Assembly (NCBI GenBank): GCA_930980855.1
Contig: CAKNIZ010000012.1
Location: forward strand, 1-50,502
Origin: an uncultured Clostridium sp.
GTDB lineage: Bacteria; Bacillota; Clostridia; TANB77; CAG-508
Length of the DNA: 50,502 nt
Direction of reading: 5' to 3'
This document shows, piece after piece, positions 33,661-41,563 of this stretch (position 1 is its first letter; each line of letters starts with the position of its first letter). The translations under genes and the position numbers were made by a program. The notes beneath the pieces were generated by a model, which saw only the letters and a list, made by a program, of their open reading frames with translations, was not told the DNA's origin and ran no database searches.

Positions 33661-36656
33661 TAACTTGCCATCTTCCTTTCTTCTTCATATTCTTCTAATA
33701 CATTATTGCTTATCAATTGTATCTGTGGTATTGTCAGTCCTAAACTATTTTTTAATGATTCCCTTACTATTATAGGTGTAATGCTTCGATAGAAAAAAGC
33801 CTCATTATCTAATAACTTATAATTTTTTACTAAAATATCATCAACTTGGTGTTTTATATCTAAAAGTAATTGATTTAATACTAAGTCCGTAATATTTTCA
33901 AAATTTGCTTCTTTCATTCTTTTATGAATTCTCATAAATTTAATATCATTTTCATACTTCATTATTAGCATTTCGTCTTTTACATTTTTTTGTTTTGCTC
34001 TTTCTTTAATGCTATCAAGCATTCTAATATTTTCTTTCATTTCATCTGAAGTCAATTCTTCAATATTTTTCTTAGCAAAAATTCTTTTTAATTCTTCATA
34101 TAATGATATGAATTCAGGATCTTTTTTATCAAAGTTTCTTTGTAACTCAATTCTAGTTTTTTCTAAAGTTTCTCTATATTTATCTGCAATAATAAGTTCG
34201 CTTTCAGAAATCTTCTTAAAATTAAAATCAATCTTCTCAATAGCCATATTTAATAACCCTGAAACATTTTCTGAATTCAATACATTTTCAGTTAAGTTTA
34301 AAATATTTATTCTATTTGTTACTTCATTTAATAACTTAGAAACTTTTTTTGCATCTAATTTATCCGATATTTCTTCGTATCCAAACATCTTAACTAAGTT
34401 AGATAGTATTTTATAGTCATTTAAAGCCTTTCGTATAGAATATAGTTCTTCCTTTGGCAATTCATTTATTTGCTTAGTAAAATTCTCAAGATTATCTGTA
34501 TCATAAATAAATAATTTATTCTTTATTTCAATTATATCTTGTTCGATTTCCTCTTGGTCTTTGAATATATTACTATAACTTTCAAATTCATCTCCAAGCT
34601 CATTTTGTAGTTCTTCAAAATATGCTTTGTTTGTTTTATCAAATTCATCTCTAATGTCTGCAAAATCTACTACATAACCATATCTGTAATCTTTATATGG
34701 TCTATTTACTCTAGTTAAAGTTTGTAATAAGTTATGAGCCTTTATAACTCTACCTAAATATATCTTTTTTAGTCTAGGAGCATCAAATCCAGTAAGCCAC
34801 ATATTATAAACAACAACTAAATCAATTTTTCCTTCTTTAAAATCTTCTTGTTCATTTTTTCTAGTCTCCTTATCATCTACATCGTGTAGAATTAGAATTT
34901 TGCTTAATTCTTCATATTTCTGTAATTCTTCAAAAACAGTTTTTGCTTGTTGTGAAGAATCGCAGACAATCATTCCCCCTATTGAATCATCGCTAAACAT
35001 AATTCTTGATTTTTTAAAATCTTCTACAATATACTCAGTTAAGGCACTCACAAATTTAGGATGTGCATATACCTCATCTTTAGACAACATACCTTTTACT
35101 GCCTCTATTTCTTTTAAAGTAGAGTCTAACTTTGCTCTATATGTTGTTTCAATTCCTTCTCTAATTAATTTTAAGGTATATCCATCAGCAATAGAACGAT
35201 TATAATAGTATTTATGTATATATTCTCCAAAAACATCTCGTGAATTATATTCCTTACCAATTAAAGGTGTGCCTGTTAATGCAATCATTACTGCATTTCT
35301 ATCAGATGCTATTAAATTAGCTAGAAAAGAACCTTTAGGGTTATAACTTCTATGAGCCTCATCCATAAAATAAATTCTTTGGACTTCAACATTATAGTCG
35401 GATGTCCTTGCTATTGATTCTTCAGAAAATTTTTGAATATTTACTACATTTATTGTCAATTTTCCTGAATTGTTAACTTCTCCGATAGTTTTAATATTAT
35501 TTATAAATTCTTCTTTAGAGTTTACTTTGGCAACTTTTAAACCTCTGGCTCCAAACTCATTTGAGGCTTGTTCTAACAAATCTAATCTATCTACAATAAA
35601 ATAGAATTTTGCAATTTTTCCTTGTTTCTTATAAAAGTCAGTCAAATATTTTACATTAAAATAAGTTAAGGCTGTCTTACCACTTCCTTGTGTGTGCCAA
35701 ATAATACCTTTCTTTATTCCTTGTTTTAGTTTGTTTTCTATTGCTAATGTTGCAAATAATTGAGGATATCTCATTATGTGTTTTTCTATTTTAGTAATTC
35801 CATTCTTATCTGTTTTCTCAACATAGGCAATTCCATATTTTAATATTTTTAAATATCTTTCCTTCAAGAATATAGATGTTATAATTCTATTAGTAGGAGT
35901 ATTTATATCTAAATTTGTATTAAATTCACTTGTTCCCTTAATTGAAACATAATTTGTATCAATTAAAATCTTATTCTCATCATCTTCATCTATTTCTTTT
36001 ATTTTTTGAGAAATCAAAGTATCTTCTTCCCTAAAACAGTTAAAAAATATTTTTTCATAACTACTTGTTGCATAAAATGCTCCTTGGATAGGAACAATAG
36101 ATTCTTCATCATACTCATTATTATTAGAAAACACAAGAATTTGTGTCAAATTTACAAACTTTTTAAATTTTTTATTTTGAAATCTAGTAAGAATTCTTTT
36201 TCTTTCTGCAAGTATTCCTTCACGATTATTTGGCTTTTTTACTTCAATAAAAGATAATGGCATTCCATTCAATAATAAAATTATATCAGGTCTAAATTCT
36301 TCTTCTCCATTTTTATATGTTAGCTCAGTAACCATATTGAAATAATTATTGTTTTCATCTTCAAAATCAATAAGTTTTATTCCATTAAAACCATTTAATA
36401 AAATATTATAAAATGCCTTGCCTAAATCATCATTAGACAATAATATTTCTAATTCTTCAATTATTTTATCTGTTTCTTCAATAGATAAATCTATATTATT
36501 TATCTTGTTTATACTATTGTTAAATACATTTCTAAATATATTTGTGTTTTCGTGAATAAACTGCTTTTCCTCTTTTAGAGATAAATATTTATATCCTAAT
36601 CTAGTTAGATGAACAAGAGCAGGTATTTTTACTCTCGTATTTTCACTATATTCCAT
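33660..36656 (-). CDS. hsdR: Type I restriction enzyme R subunit (HsdR)
   Basis: The motor and nuclease subunit of the type I system, 998 aa. The N-terminal part carries the PD-(D/E)xK nuclease signature FRPDIILL...FIEVKKPN. The helicase core has Walker A GSGKTALT, DEAH in YFMDEAHRS, TGTP after ALTG, and motif VI near LTRVNRPYKD. A long helical C-terminal region docks on the methylase. The start has a G7 run four bases before the ATG acting as ribosome binding site. It is followed by hsdMS with a one-base overlap. Confidence 0.92.
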   Translation of the reverse strand: MEYSENTRVKIPALVHLTRLGYKYLSLKEEKQFIHENTNIFRNVFNNSINKINNIDLSIEETDKIIEELEILLSNDDLGKAFYNILLNGFNGIKLIDFEDENNNYFNMVTELTYKNGEEEFRPDIILLLNGMPLSFIEVKKPNNREGILAERKRILTRFQNKKFKKFVNLTQILVFSNNNEYDEESIVPIQGAFYATSSYEKIFFNCFREEDTLISQKIKEIDEDDENKILIDTNYVSIKGTSEFNTNLDINTPTNRIITSIFLKERYLKILKYGIAYVEKTDKNGITKIEKHIMRYPQLFATLAIENKLKQGIKKGIIWHTQGSGKTALTYFNVKYLTDFYKKQGKIAKFYFIVDRLDLLEQASNEFGARGLKVAKVNSKEEFINNIKTIGEVNNSGKLTINVVNIQKFSEESIARTSDYNVEVQRIYFMDEAHRSYNPKGSFLANLIASDRNAVMIALTGTPLIGKEYNSRDVFGEYIHKYYYNRSIADGYTLKLIREGIETTYRAKLDSTLKEIEAVKGMLSKDEVYAHPKFVSALTEYIVEDFKKSRIMFSDDSIGGMIVCDSSQQAKTVFEELQKYEELSKILILHDVDDKETRKNEQEDFKEGKIDLVVVYNMWLTGFDAPRLKKIYLGRVIKAHNLLQTLTRVNRPYKDYRYGYVVDFADIRDEFDKTNKAYFEELQNELGDEFESYSNIFKDQEEIEQDIIEIKNKLFIYDTDNLENFTKQINELPKEELYSIRKALNDYKILSNLVKMFGYEEISDKLDAKKVSKLLNEVTNRINILNLTENVLNSENVSGLLNMAIEKIDFNFKKISESELIIADKYRETLEKTRIELQRNFDKKDPEFISLYEELKRIFAKKNIEELTSDEMKENIRMLDSIKERAKQKNVKDEMLIMKYENDIKFMRIHKRMKEANFENITDLVLNQLLLDIKHQVDDILVKNYKLLDNEAFFYRSITPIIVRESLKNSLGLTIPQIQLISNNVLEEYEEERKMAS

Positions 36657-36753
36657 AAAACCCCCCCATATTTTTATAAAAATCTTTTAAAGCTAATCCC
36701 AATAGTTCTAATTCAACTTAAATTTTATTTATTTCGTTTGTTTGAAGCCCCAT
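36646..36753 (-). pseudogene. Remnant of a small open frame before hsdR
   Basis: From ATG at 36751-36753 the frame reads MGLQTNEINKI, meets TAA, and continues in the same frame as VELELLGLALKDFYKNMGGFYGI to a TAG inside the hsdR start region. It looks like a small helical protein interrupted by a nonsense codon. The G7 run used by hsdR lies inside this frame (codons for NMGGF). Short, so low confidence. Confidence 0.25.
36661..36667 (-). promoter_or_regulatory. G7 homopolymer serving as ribosome binding site of hsdR
   Basis: Seven consecutive G on the minus strand lie four bases before the hsdR ATG. Such a tract is prone to slip, so its length could alter hsdR translation. Only one length is visible here. 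Confidence 0.45.
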
Positions 36754-36779
36754 ATCTTTAAGCTAAGATTTTTTTATAA

Positions 36780-36940
36780 TTACTTAAAATCCTTTAACGT
36801 GATTATTTTATTTTTTTCTTTTAATTTTTCTAGTGCATTTTGATTTACTTCTAATCCATCTATATACTGATTAAAGTATTTATTTTCTCCTTTAATTCAA
36901 TTATAAAAACTCTAGTATATGTTATATCATAAATCGACAT
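36780..36940 (-). pseudogene. Frameshifted small gene downstream of the 182-aa gene
   Basis: An ATG at 36938-36940, 12 bases after the preceding stop, reads MSIYDITYTRVFIIELK and then runs to a stop. The frame one base back continues GENKYFNQYIDGLEVNQNA and KIITLKDFK to TAA at 36780-36782. Together they make a coherent protein of about 53 aa broken at AAAGGAGAAAA. Either an indel or a programmed -1 shift would restore it. The family is not recognised. Confidence 0.4.
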
Positions 36941-36952
36941 TTTTCTCAATTT

Positions 36953-37501
36953 CTATATGTAATTATATCCATCATCGCATATTTCTTTATACATATTTGT
37001 CTTTATGAGTGCTTTTTTAAATGCTGAATTACTATATTTCAAATTTCCACTTTCGTCAGTAATTTTAGTCAAAGTAGGAAACTCCTTTGGATTCTTTTCA
37101 ATCATAGATATAAAACTAGCATTATCTCCTATACCTCCCATTTTATGAGGCATTGCACATACCAAAATATCTGAATAATTAAAATTATTTCTTAAAAAGC
37201 TAAAGTTCATATTGGTTAATTTATCATAATCAGTATAAAATTCTACTCTATTTTTATCTATTCCAACAGCCTTTAAACATCCTAACACTTCTTTTTCCTT
37301 TACTTCAATACTACCAATTACAATCATTTTTGAGGTATTAGGATATGCGTACCATTTTTCCTGTTCTTCTACATAATTATATTTATTTAATATCTCTTCT
37401 AAAGTTCCACATCTATTTGCAGTTATTATTTCTTCTCTTACTTTTTGTGTGACTTCTTCTATTAATAATTCTAATTCTTTATAATCAAGTTCTTTTACCA
37501 C
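36953..37501 (-). CDS. Unrecognised protein, 182 aa, partner of the methylase/specificity fusion
   Basis: An intact soluble protein with no known domain that I can name. The N-terminal third is helical. A central part alternates strands and helices (SKMIVIGSIEVKEKEVLG, then VEFYTDYDKL) in a Rossmann-like rhythm and ends in the conspicuous ILVCAMPHKMGGIGD segment, whose PHK and GxGD residues look like a ligand or metal site. It follows the decayed methylase/S gene by 15 bases, in the same operon. The pairing suggests that both work together, perhaps as a modified or anti-restriction-like module; that is inference. Confidence 0.7.
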   Translation of the reverse strand: MVKELDYKELELLIEEVTQKVREEIITANRCGTLEEILNKYNYVEEQEKWYAYPNTSKMIVIGSIEVKEKEVLGCLKAVGIDKNRVEFYTDYDKLTNMNFSFLRNNFNYSDILVCAMPHKMGGIGDNASFISMIEKNPKEFPTLTKITDESGNLKYSNSAFKKALIKTNMYKEICDDGYNYI

Positions 37502-37516
37502 TATACAATCCCTCCA

Positions 37517-39154
37517 TTATATTAAATCAGCCATACTTTTAAGTTCTTTTTTTAATTCCTCTAATCGTTTAGCTGTTGACTGTATAATTTCAAGTTTTAC
37601 CTCAATTTTATCTACTATTTTTCTTTGTTCTTCCATTGAAGGACAAGGAACAATCATTTTTTGTAACTCTCCAACATTTATTGAAGGGATTGTTACTCCA
37701 CTTTTAATATTGTTTAAAGCAATATTACCTTTTTCGCTATCAAAAAATGTCTTTAAATATAATGGATTCAATCTATTTTGATCCACCCTAATAACATTTA
37801 TACTTCCGTTTGCAATTATTCTTTCATCGTATCCTATATGCATTAGGCATTTCTTTATTTTATCTCCTCTTGCTGAAATAACTATATCTCCATCTCTCAA
37901 TAAATATCTATCTAAATTTCTTTCTCCTGAATTAATCATTTTTAATTCAGAACTAATTACTCCTTCATCATTTATATTACTTATTTCAAGTATTTTATAG
38001 TTCATTTCTTCTTCATTTTCTACGAGCATTTTATTTATTTCTGCTGAAGTTATTTGATAACCTCTAAATATATCCCAAGAAATTTTACCTAGTTCTATAC
38101 CATTCTCAATTTTAACATTTCCTATATACACATTATAATTCAAAGAATAATTATTATCCCTTATTTTCTTTAAATCCACTTTAATACTTTCGTTTGAAAT
38201 TATTTTTTTAGCTTTTTCTAGGTCAATAATATTAATTTTTCCATTCATTAAAGAACATTCTTTTAAATCAACAAACTTAATATTTTTATTTGATTTTGAT
38301 TTGTTTAAAACAATTAATGAAATTTCTGTATTTGTATATGGTACAATCTTTAAAGGTAAATCAATTATAGCTTCTATGTATCCACTTTCTACTAATTCTT
38401 TTCTTATTTCTCTATCTAATGTATTGAACAAACTGCCTTTCATTGTTGTTATTACAGCTCTACCATTACTTTTTAGCGAAGAAAGTATTTTTATAATAGT
38501 TATCCAGGTAATTGAAATTCTACCGGATAATTTAATATTTAGATCAATACAAGCTTTTTCTAATTTTTTTTGAACTTCTTTATCAAATCTACTAATAAAA
38601 GGAATATCAGCTACTGCATATTGATATTTTTTTTCAATATTGTCAAGCAAAATATCTTTTTTAAAATATTGAACACTATCATTCTTCAAAGCATACATTT
38701 TTAATTTAGCAATCTCTAATGCCCCATCATTTAATTCAAATCCATCTACTTTTATATTTTTGTGATTTTTAAGTAGGACTTCCTCAATTTTTCCTTCTCC
38801 AGAATAAAGGTCTAATATATCTGCACCATCTTTTATATTTAATAAATAGTCCATTATTTCTGCTTCAGTTTTAGGTGTTTCCATATTAAAAACTGATTTG
38901 ACTTCGGCTTCTTTTATAATCACATTTACTAAATCCTTTTCTTCATTTCTTAATAATTCATTAATGATTTTCACAATTCTAGTTTCTCCTAAATACTCAA
39001 CTGAAGTTAAAACTTCAGTATTGACCAAATTGTTTAACTCTTTTAAAGATTTTATTTTATCCTTTGAATTTCTTTTTAAAATTAAAGCTACTCCTAAAAT
39101 CATTTTCTGTGTATATTCATTTACTATTCCATTCTCAAATAAAACTTCTAGCAT
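37517..39154 (-). CDS. Decayed N6-methylase fused to an HsdS-like half subunit
   Basis: A 545-aa protein. Residues ~90-330 keep the order of N6-adenine methylase motifs: TPKTEAEIMDYLL, DLYSGEG (115-121) for the SAM loop, FELND, KKDILL, and ADIPF (182-186) where NPPF/DPPY is expected. The substitution of the middle Pro and of Asn makes catalysis doubtful. Residues ~370-545 form a type I specificity half with one target domain (WDIFRGYQITSAEI, and the PSINVGELQKMIVPCPSMEEQRKI conserved end). It would bind DNA at a specific site without methylating it. I place the start at 39152-39154, after AAAGGAG; the upstream TTG start overlaps an operator. First gene of the cluster that leads to hsdR and hsdMS. 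Confidence 0.75.
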   Translation of the reverse strand: MLEVLFENGIVNEYTQKMILGVALILKRNSKDKIKSLKELNNLVNTEVLTSVEYLGETRIVKIINELLRNEEKDLVNVIIKEAEVKSVFNMETPKTEAEIMDYLLNIKDGADILDLYSGEGKIEEVLLKNHKNIKVDGFELNDGALEIAKLKMYALKNDSVQYFKKDILLDNIEKKYQYAVADIPFISRFDKEVQKKLEKACIDLNIKLSGRISITWITIIKILSSLKSNGRAVITTMKGSLFNTLDREIRKELVESGYIEAIIDLPLKIVPYTNTEISLIVLNKSKSNKNIKFVDLKECSLMNGKINIIDLEKAKKIISNESIKVDLKKIRDNNYSLNYNVYIGNVKIENGIELGKISWDIFRGYQITSAEINKMLVENEEEMNYKILEISNINDEGVISSELKMINSGERNLDRYLLRDGDIVISARGDKIKKCLMHIGYDERIIANGSINVIRVDQNRLNPLYLKTFFDSEKGNIALNNIKSGVTIPSINVGELQKMIVPCPSMEEQRKIVDKIEVKLEIIQSTAKRLEELKKELKSMADLI

Positions 39155-39169
39155 ATCGTCTCTCCTTTC

Positions 39170-39230
39170 TTGGTTGTTTTTAACCAACTATATTAGTATT
39201 ATAACATTTCTTTTGGTTATTGTCAACCAA
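39170..39230 (-). promoter_or_regulatory. Consensus promoter bracketed by two identical palindromic operators
   Basis: On the minus strand TTGACA (39221-39226) and TATAAT (39198-39203) are 17 bp apart, a perfect consensus. TTGGTT-N6-AACCAA occurs twice: once across the -35 box (39213-39230) and once just after the start point (39170-39187). A repressor bound at both would shut the promoter completely. Confidence 0.8.
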
Positions 39231-39250
39231 TTTTAAAAAATTTCTTAAAA

Positions 39251-39274
39251 AATACCAGTATTAACACTGGTATT
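39251..39274 (-). terminator. Terminator of the 207-aa gene
   Basis: AATACCAGT and ACTGGTATT make a nine-pair stem with a six-base loop, overlapping the stop codon of the gene. TTTTTTAAG follows on the minus strand. Confidence 0.65.
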
Positions 39275-39896
39275 AAAATTTATAATCTTCTGATATTTTA
39301 TTTACTTTTTCTAATAGATTATCATATTCTTCTCGACTTACATCTTTTGGCAATGATTTTGAATGCTTTAATTCTTCTTCATCCATATCATCTGCAATAT
39401 AATATGAAAGTAAATCCATATTCAAAATTTCAACTTCCTGCTCTGTATATATTTTGTTTTTTATTTTTATGTTAAGCTTTTTTAATAAATTAATATCATC
39501 CCTATTAAGAAACTTTTTAATATCTACAATTTCTTCTGTACTATATTTATCATACCAACTGTCAAAGTCAAATGTATCTATATAAACATTTCTATTAAAT
39601 CTATCATATTCATTTTTTATTTTAAATATAGTTCTCAATCCTGCCTTTAATATTTCTTCATTATCGATGGAGATTCTATTATTTATTACGGCTAAATTTA
39701 TCATTAAACAGGTATGGCGATAAGTTTCATAATCTAAAATATCATCAATTATATAATCTGTAATTTTAAAATTAAAATGCTCTTCTAATTTTTCTTTTAG
39801 CAATCTATATTCTTTTTTTCGTACCTCAATTCTTTTAATTTTTCCTTTTGCTTCTTCTACTTCATCTGCTGTGTACTTAGTAAGTATATCTCCCAT
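39273..39896 (-). CDS. Unrecognised acidic protein, 207 aa
   Basis: No known domain is apparent. The protein is highly charged and helical, with no signal peptide or membrane span. AAAGGAG lies 12 bases before the ATG. It is divergent from the XRE regulator and has its own terminator at 39251-39274, so it is a single-gene unit. The palindrome at 39951-39968 lies in the shared upstream region. A regulatory or defence-related role is conceivable from its place in the element, but nothing in the sequence proves it. Confidence 0.7.
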   Translation of the reverse strand: MGDILTKYTADEVEEAKGKIKRIEVRKKEYRLLKEKLEEHFNFKITDYIIDDILDYETYRHTCLMINLAVINNRISIDNEEILKAGLRTIFKIKNEYDRFNRNVYIDTFDFDSWYDKYSTEEIVDIKKFLNRDDINLLKKLNIKIKNKIYTEQEVEILNMDLLSYYIADDMDEEELKHSKSLPKDVSREEYDNLLEKVNKISEDYKF

Positions 39897-39950
39897 CTCT
39901 ATGCTATCTCCTTTTTTGTATTTTTTATAAATATTGGTAAATACTGTTTT

Positions 39951-39968
39951 ATAAATACTGGTATTTAT
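39951..39968. promoter_or_regulatory. Palindromic operator between divergent genes
   Basis: ATAAATAC-TG-GTATTTAT is a perfect 8-bp dyad. A related sequence, ATAAATATTGGTAAATACTG, lies just to its left. The XRE regulator downstream is a natural candidate to bind here. Confidence 0.55.
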
Positions 39969-40018
39969 AATTGTACCAAATTTTTATTGTAAAATCAATG
40001 GGTAGAAGGAGAAGGCGT

Positions 40019-40279
40019 ATGAATAACTCTAGATCAAAAGAGGGCAAACTAAATGTAGTTGGCACTAAAATAAAATATTATCGAGAATTAAATAACTTAT
40101 CTTATCAAAAATTGTCTGATAAATTGATGTTATTAGGAATAGATATTCATAAACAAGCTATTTATAACATTGAAAAAGGTATCAGAACAGTTGTAGATTA
40201 TGAATTATGTGGATTCGCAAAATGTTTTAATATATCTGTTAATGACTTAACTGATGACTATTTTAAAACTCTAAAGTAA
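40019..40279 (+). CDS. XRE-family transcriptional regulator
   Basis: An 86-aa cro/CI-type protein. The helix-turn-helix covers GTKIKYYRELNNLSYQKLSDKL and the following IDIHKQAIYNIEKGIRTV. GAAGGAG precedes the ATG at 40019-40021, so the longer upstream frame is rejected. It is transcribed away from the 207-aa gene and ends at a strong terminator (40281-40316). It is the best local candidate for the repressor of the operators at 39170-39230 or 39951-39968; that link is not shown by sequence. Confidence 0.85.
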   Translation: MNNSRSKEGKLNVVGTKIKYYRELNNLSYQKLSDKLMLLGIDIHKQAIYNIEKGIRTVVDYELCGFAKCFNISVNDLTDDYFKTLK

Positions 40280-40280
40280 T

Positions 40281-40320
40281 AATGCTAGAGATTATATAAA
40301 AGTAAACTCTAGCATTTTAT
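40281..40320 (+). terminator. Intrinsic terminator of the XRE gene
   Basis: AATGCTAGAG (40281-40290) and CTCTAGCATT (40307-40316) form a ten-pair stem with a 16-base loop, followed by TTATTTTAT. Confidence 0.75.
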
Positions 40321-40420
40321 TTTATCTTTTCTCAAATTTCACAAAATTACTCTTTTCACTTAGCAAATAACATTACCTTTTAAATATATCAAATTTCCCA
40401 ATTTTGATATAAAAATAATA

Positions 40421-40645
40421 TTATTTAAAATATAGCTTGTCAAAAGCTATTTTTTCTTGTTCTTCCATAAAGTTATCAATAACTTTCTTTCTGAATAAGA
40501 TTCTCCCTCCCACTCTGAAATGAGGTAACTCATTTTTTCTCACTAGCTGTCCCACTAACCAATAAGAAATTCCTAAATATTCAGCTACTTCTTCCATTGT
40601 CAAGGTAGTTCTTTCTACTTTTTGAAAACTCTCTAAATCAGCCAT
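40421..40645 (-). CDS. Excisionase-family HTH DNA-binding protein
   Basis: A 74-aa protein with the typical HTH_17 pattern: TMEEVAEYLGISYWLVGQLVRKNELPHFRVGGRILFRKKVIDNF. Such proteins act as excisionases or as local repressors. GGAGGTGAG stands before the ATG. It lies 94 bases after the HEPN-motif gene on the same strand. Because it is far from the integrase it may instead serve as regulator or antitoxin of the HEPN-motif gene; both readings are inference. Confidence 0.8.
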   Translation of the reverse strand: MADLESFQKVERTTLTMEEVAEYLGISYWLVGQLVRKNELPHFRVGGRILFRKKVIDNFMEEQEKIAFDKLYFK

Positions 40646-40739
40646 ACTCTCACCTCCTATATAAAATTATATAGAAGCTTACCTACAAATCCAAACCTTT
40701 TACAATCAAATCTTAAAAATTCCTAATATTTTTAATGAT

Positions 40740-41366
40740 TTATTTTCTTGTTACAGTAAACCAATTTCTAGGCACTATTGTATAACTTTTATTATATTCA
40801 ATTATCTTATATTCTTTAATTTTTGTAATATAGTCTTTATTAAATATATTTAGTTCATTAAAATCTTTTTCTTGTATTTTACATATCTTTTTTTCAATTT
40901 TATCCATTAATTTATTTAAATCATAAATTATATAAGTTAATTCCATTGAATTTAAAGTAACTAAATCTGTCTTACAATAAAAACCCATAGCACTAAAGGA
41001 ACTATGTCCTGTAGAAAATGCACCATTTACATTATGAGGTTCGTGTTCATATTTATTTCTAATTTTCCTTATTTTTATAAAAGTAGCTGTATTCTCTTGC
41101 AGAATTTTATTTAAATCTTTCATTATAAAATCAATATTCTTTCTTAATAAACATATTCCATCACTTTCAATTAAAGTCAATTTTTCATTTTCTTTATTTT
41201 GTTTAAATGGAACAAGTCTTAATAAATCTACACAAAGATAAAAAAATTGTTCTTCAATTTCTTCGTGATCTGTCGTTTTTAAAAGTATTTTAAATTGTTT
41301 ATTAATTTTATCTAATATTCTATAATATATGTATATATCATTTATCCAATCATATTTGTCGTTCAT
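40740..41366 (-). CDS. HEPN-motif protein, possible defence RNase
   Basis: A 208-aa helical protein that I do not recognise as a whole. Residues 103-108 read RNKYEH, an exact match to the R-N-x3-H catalytic motif of HEPN RNases, set in a long charged helix (KIRKIRNKYEHEPHN). HEPN proteins occur in abortive-infection and toxin-antitoxin systems, where they cut RNA. No separate nucleotidyltransferase partner lies alongside; the only close neighbour on the same strand is the excisionase-like HTH gene. Confidence that the gene is real is high; the HEPN assignment rests on one motif and predicted helices. Confidence 0.6.
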   Translation of the reverse strand: MNDKYDWINDIYIYYRILDKINKQFKILLKTTDHEEIEEQFFYLCVDLLRLVPFKQNKENEKLTLIESDGICLLRKNIDFIMKDLNKILQENTATFIKIRKIRNKYEHEPHNVNGAFSTGHSSFSAMGFYCKTDLVTLNSMELTYIIYDLNKLMDKIEKKICKIQEKDFNELNIFNKDYITKIKEYKIIEYNKSYTIVPRNWFTVTRK

Positions 41367-41426
41367 TTAATACCTTCTTTTATTTTTTATACTTATATCA
41401 CATTTTCATTTTTTTCTCAATAACAC

Positions 41427-41469
41427 AAAAAAAAATAGAGGTACAGAATATTCAAATATTCCATACCTC
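41427..41469 (-). terminator. Terminator of the surface-structure operon
   Basis: On the minus strand GAGGTA and TACCTC, then GAATATT/AATATTC inside a symmetric internal loop, followed by TATTTTTTTTT. A strong intrinsic terminator placed downstream of the SpaA-type gene. Confidence 0.8.
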
Positions 41470-41563
41470 AAAATTTAGTAAACAAAATAATAATTCTATA
41501 TAAATATATGAATTCAAAATTATTATTTTCTAAATTATATAATTTTCTATTCAAAAGTCAATA

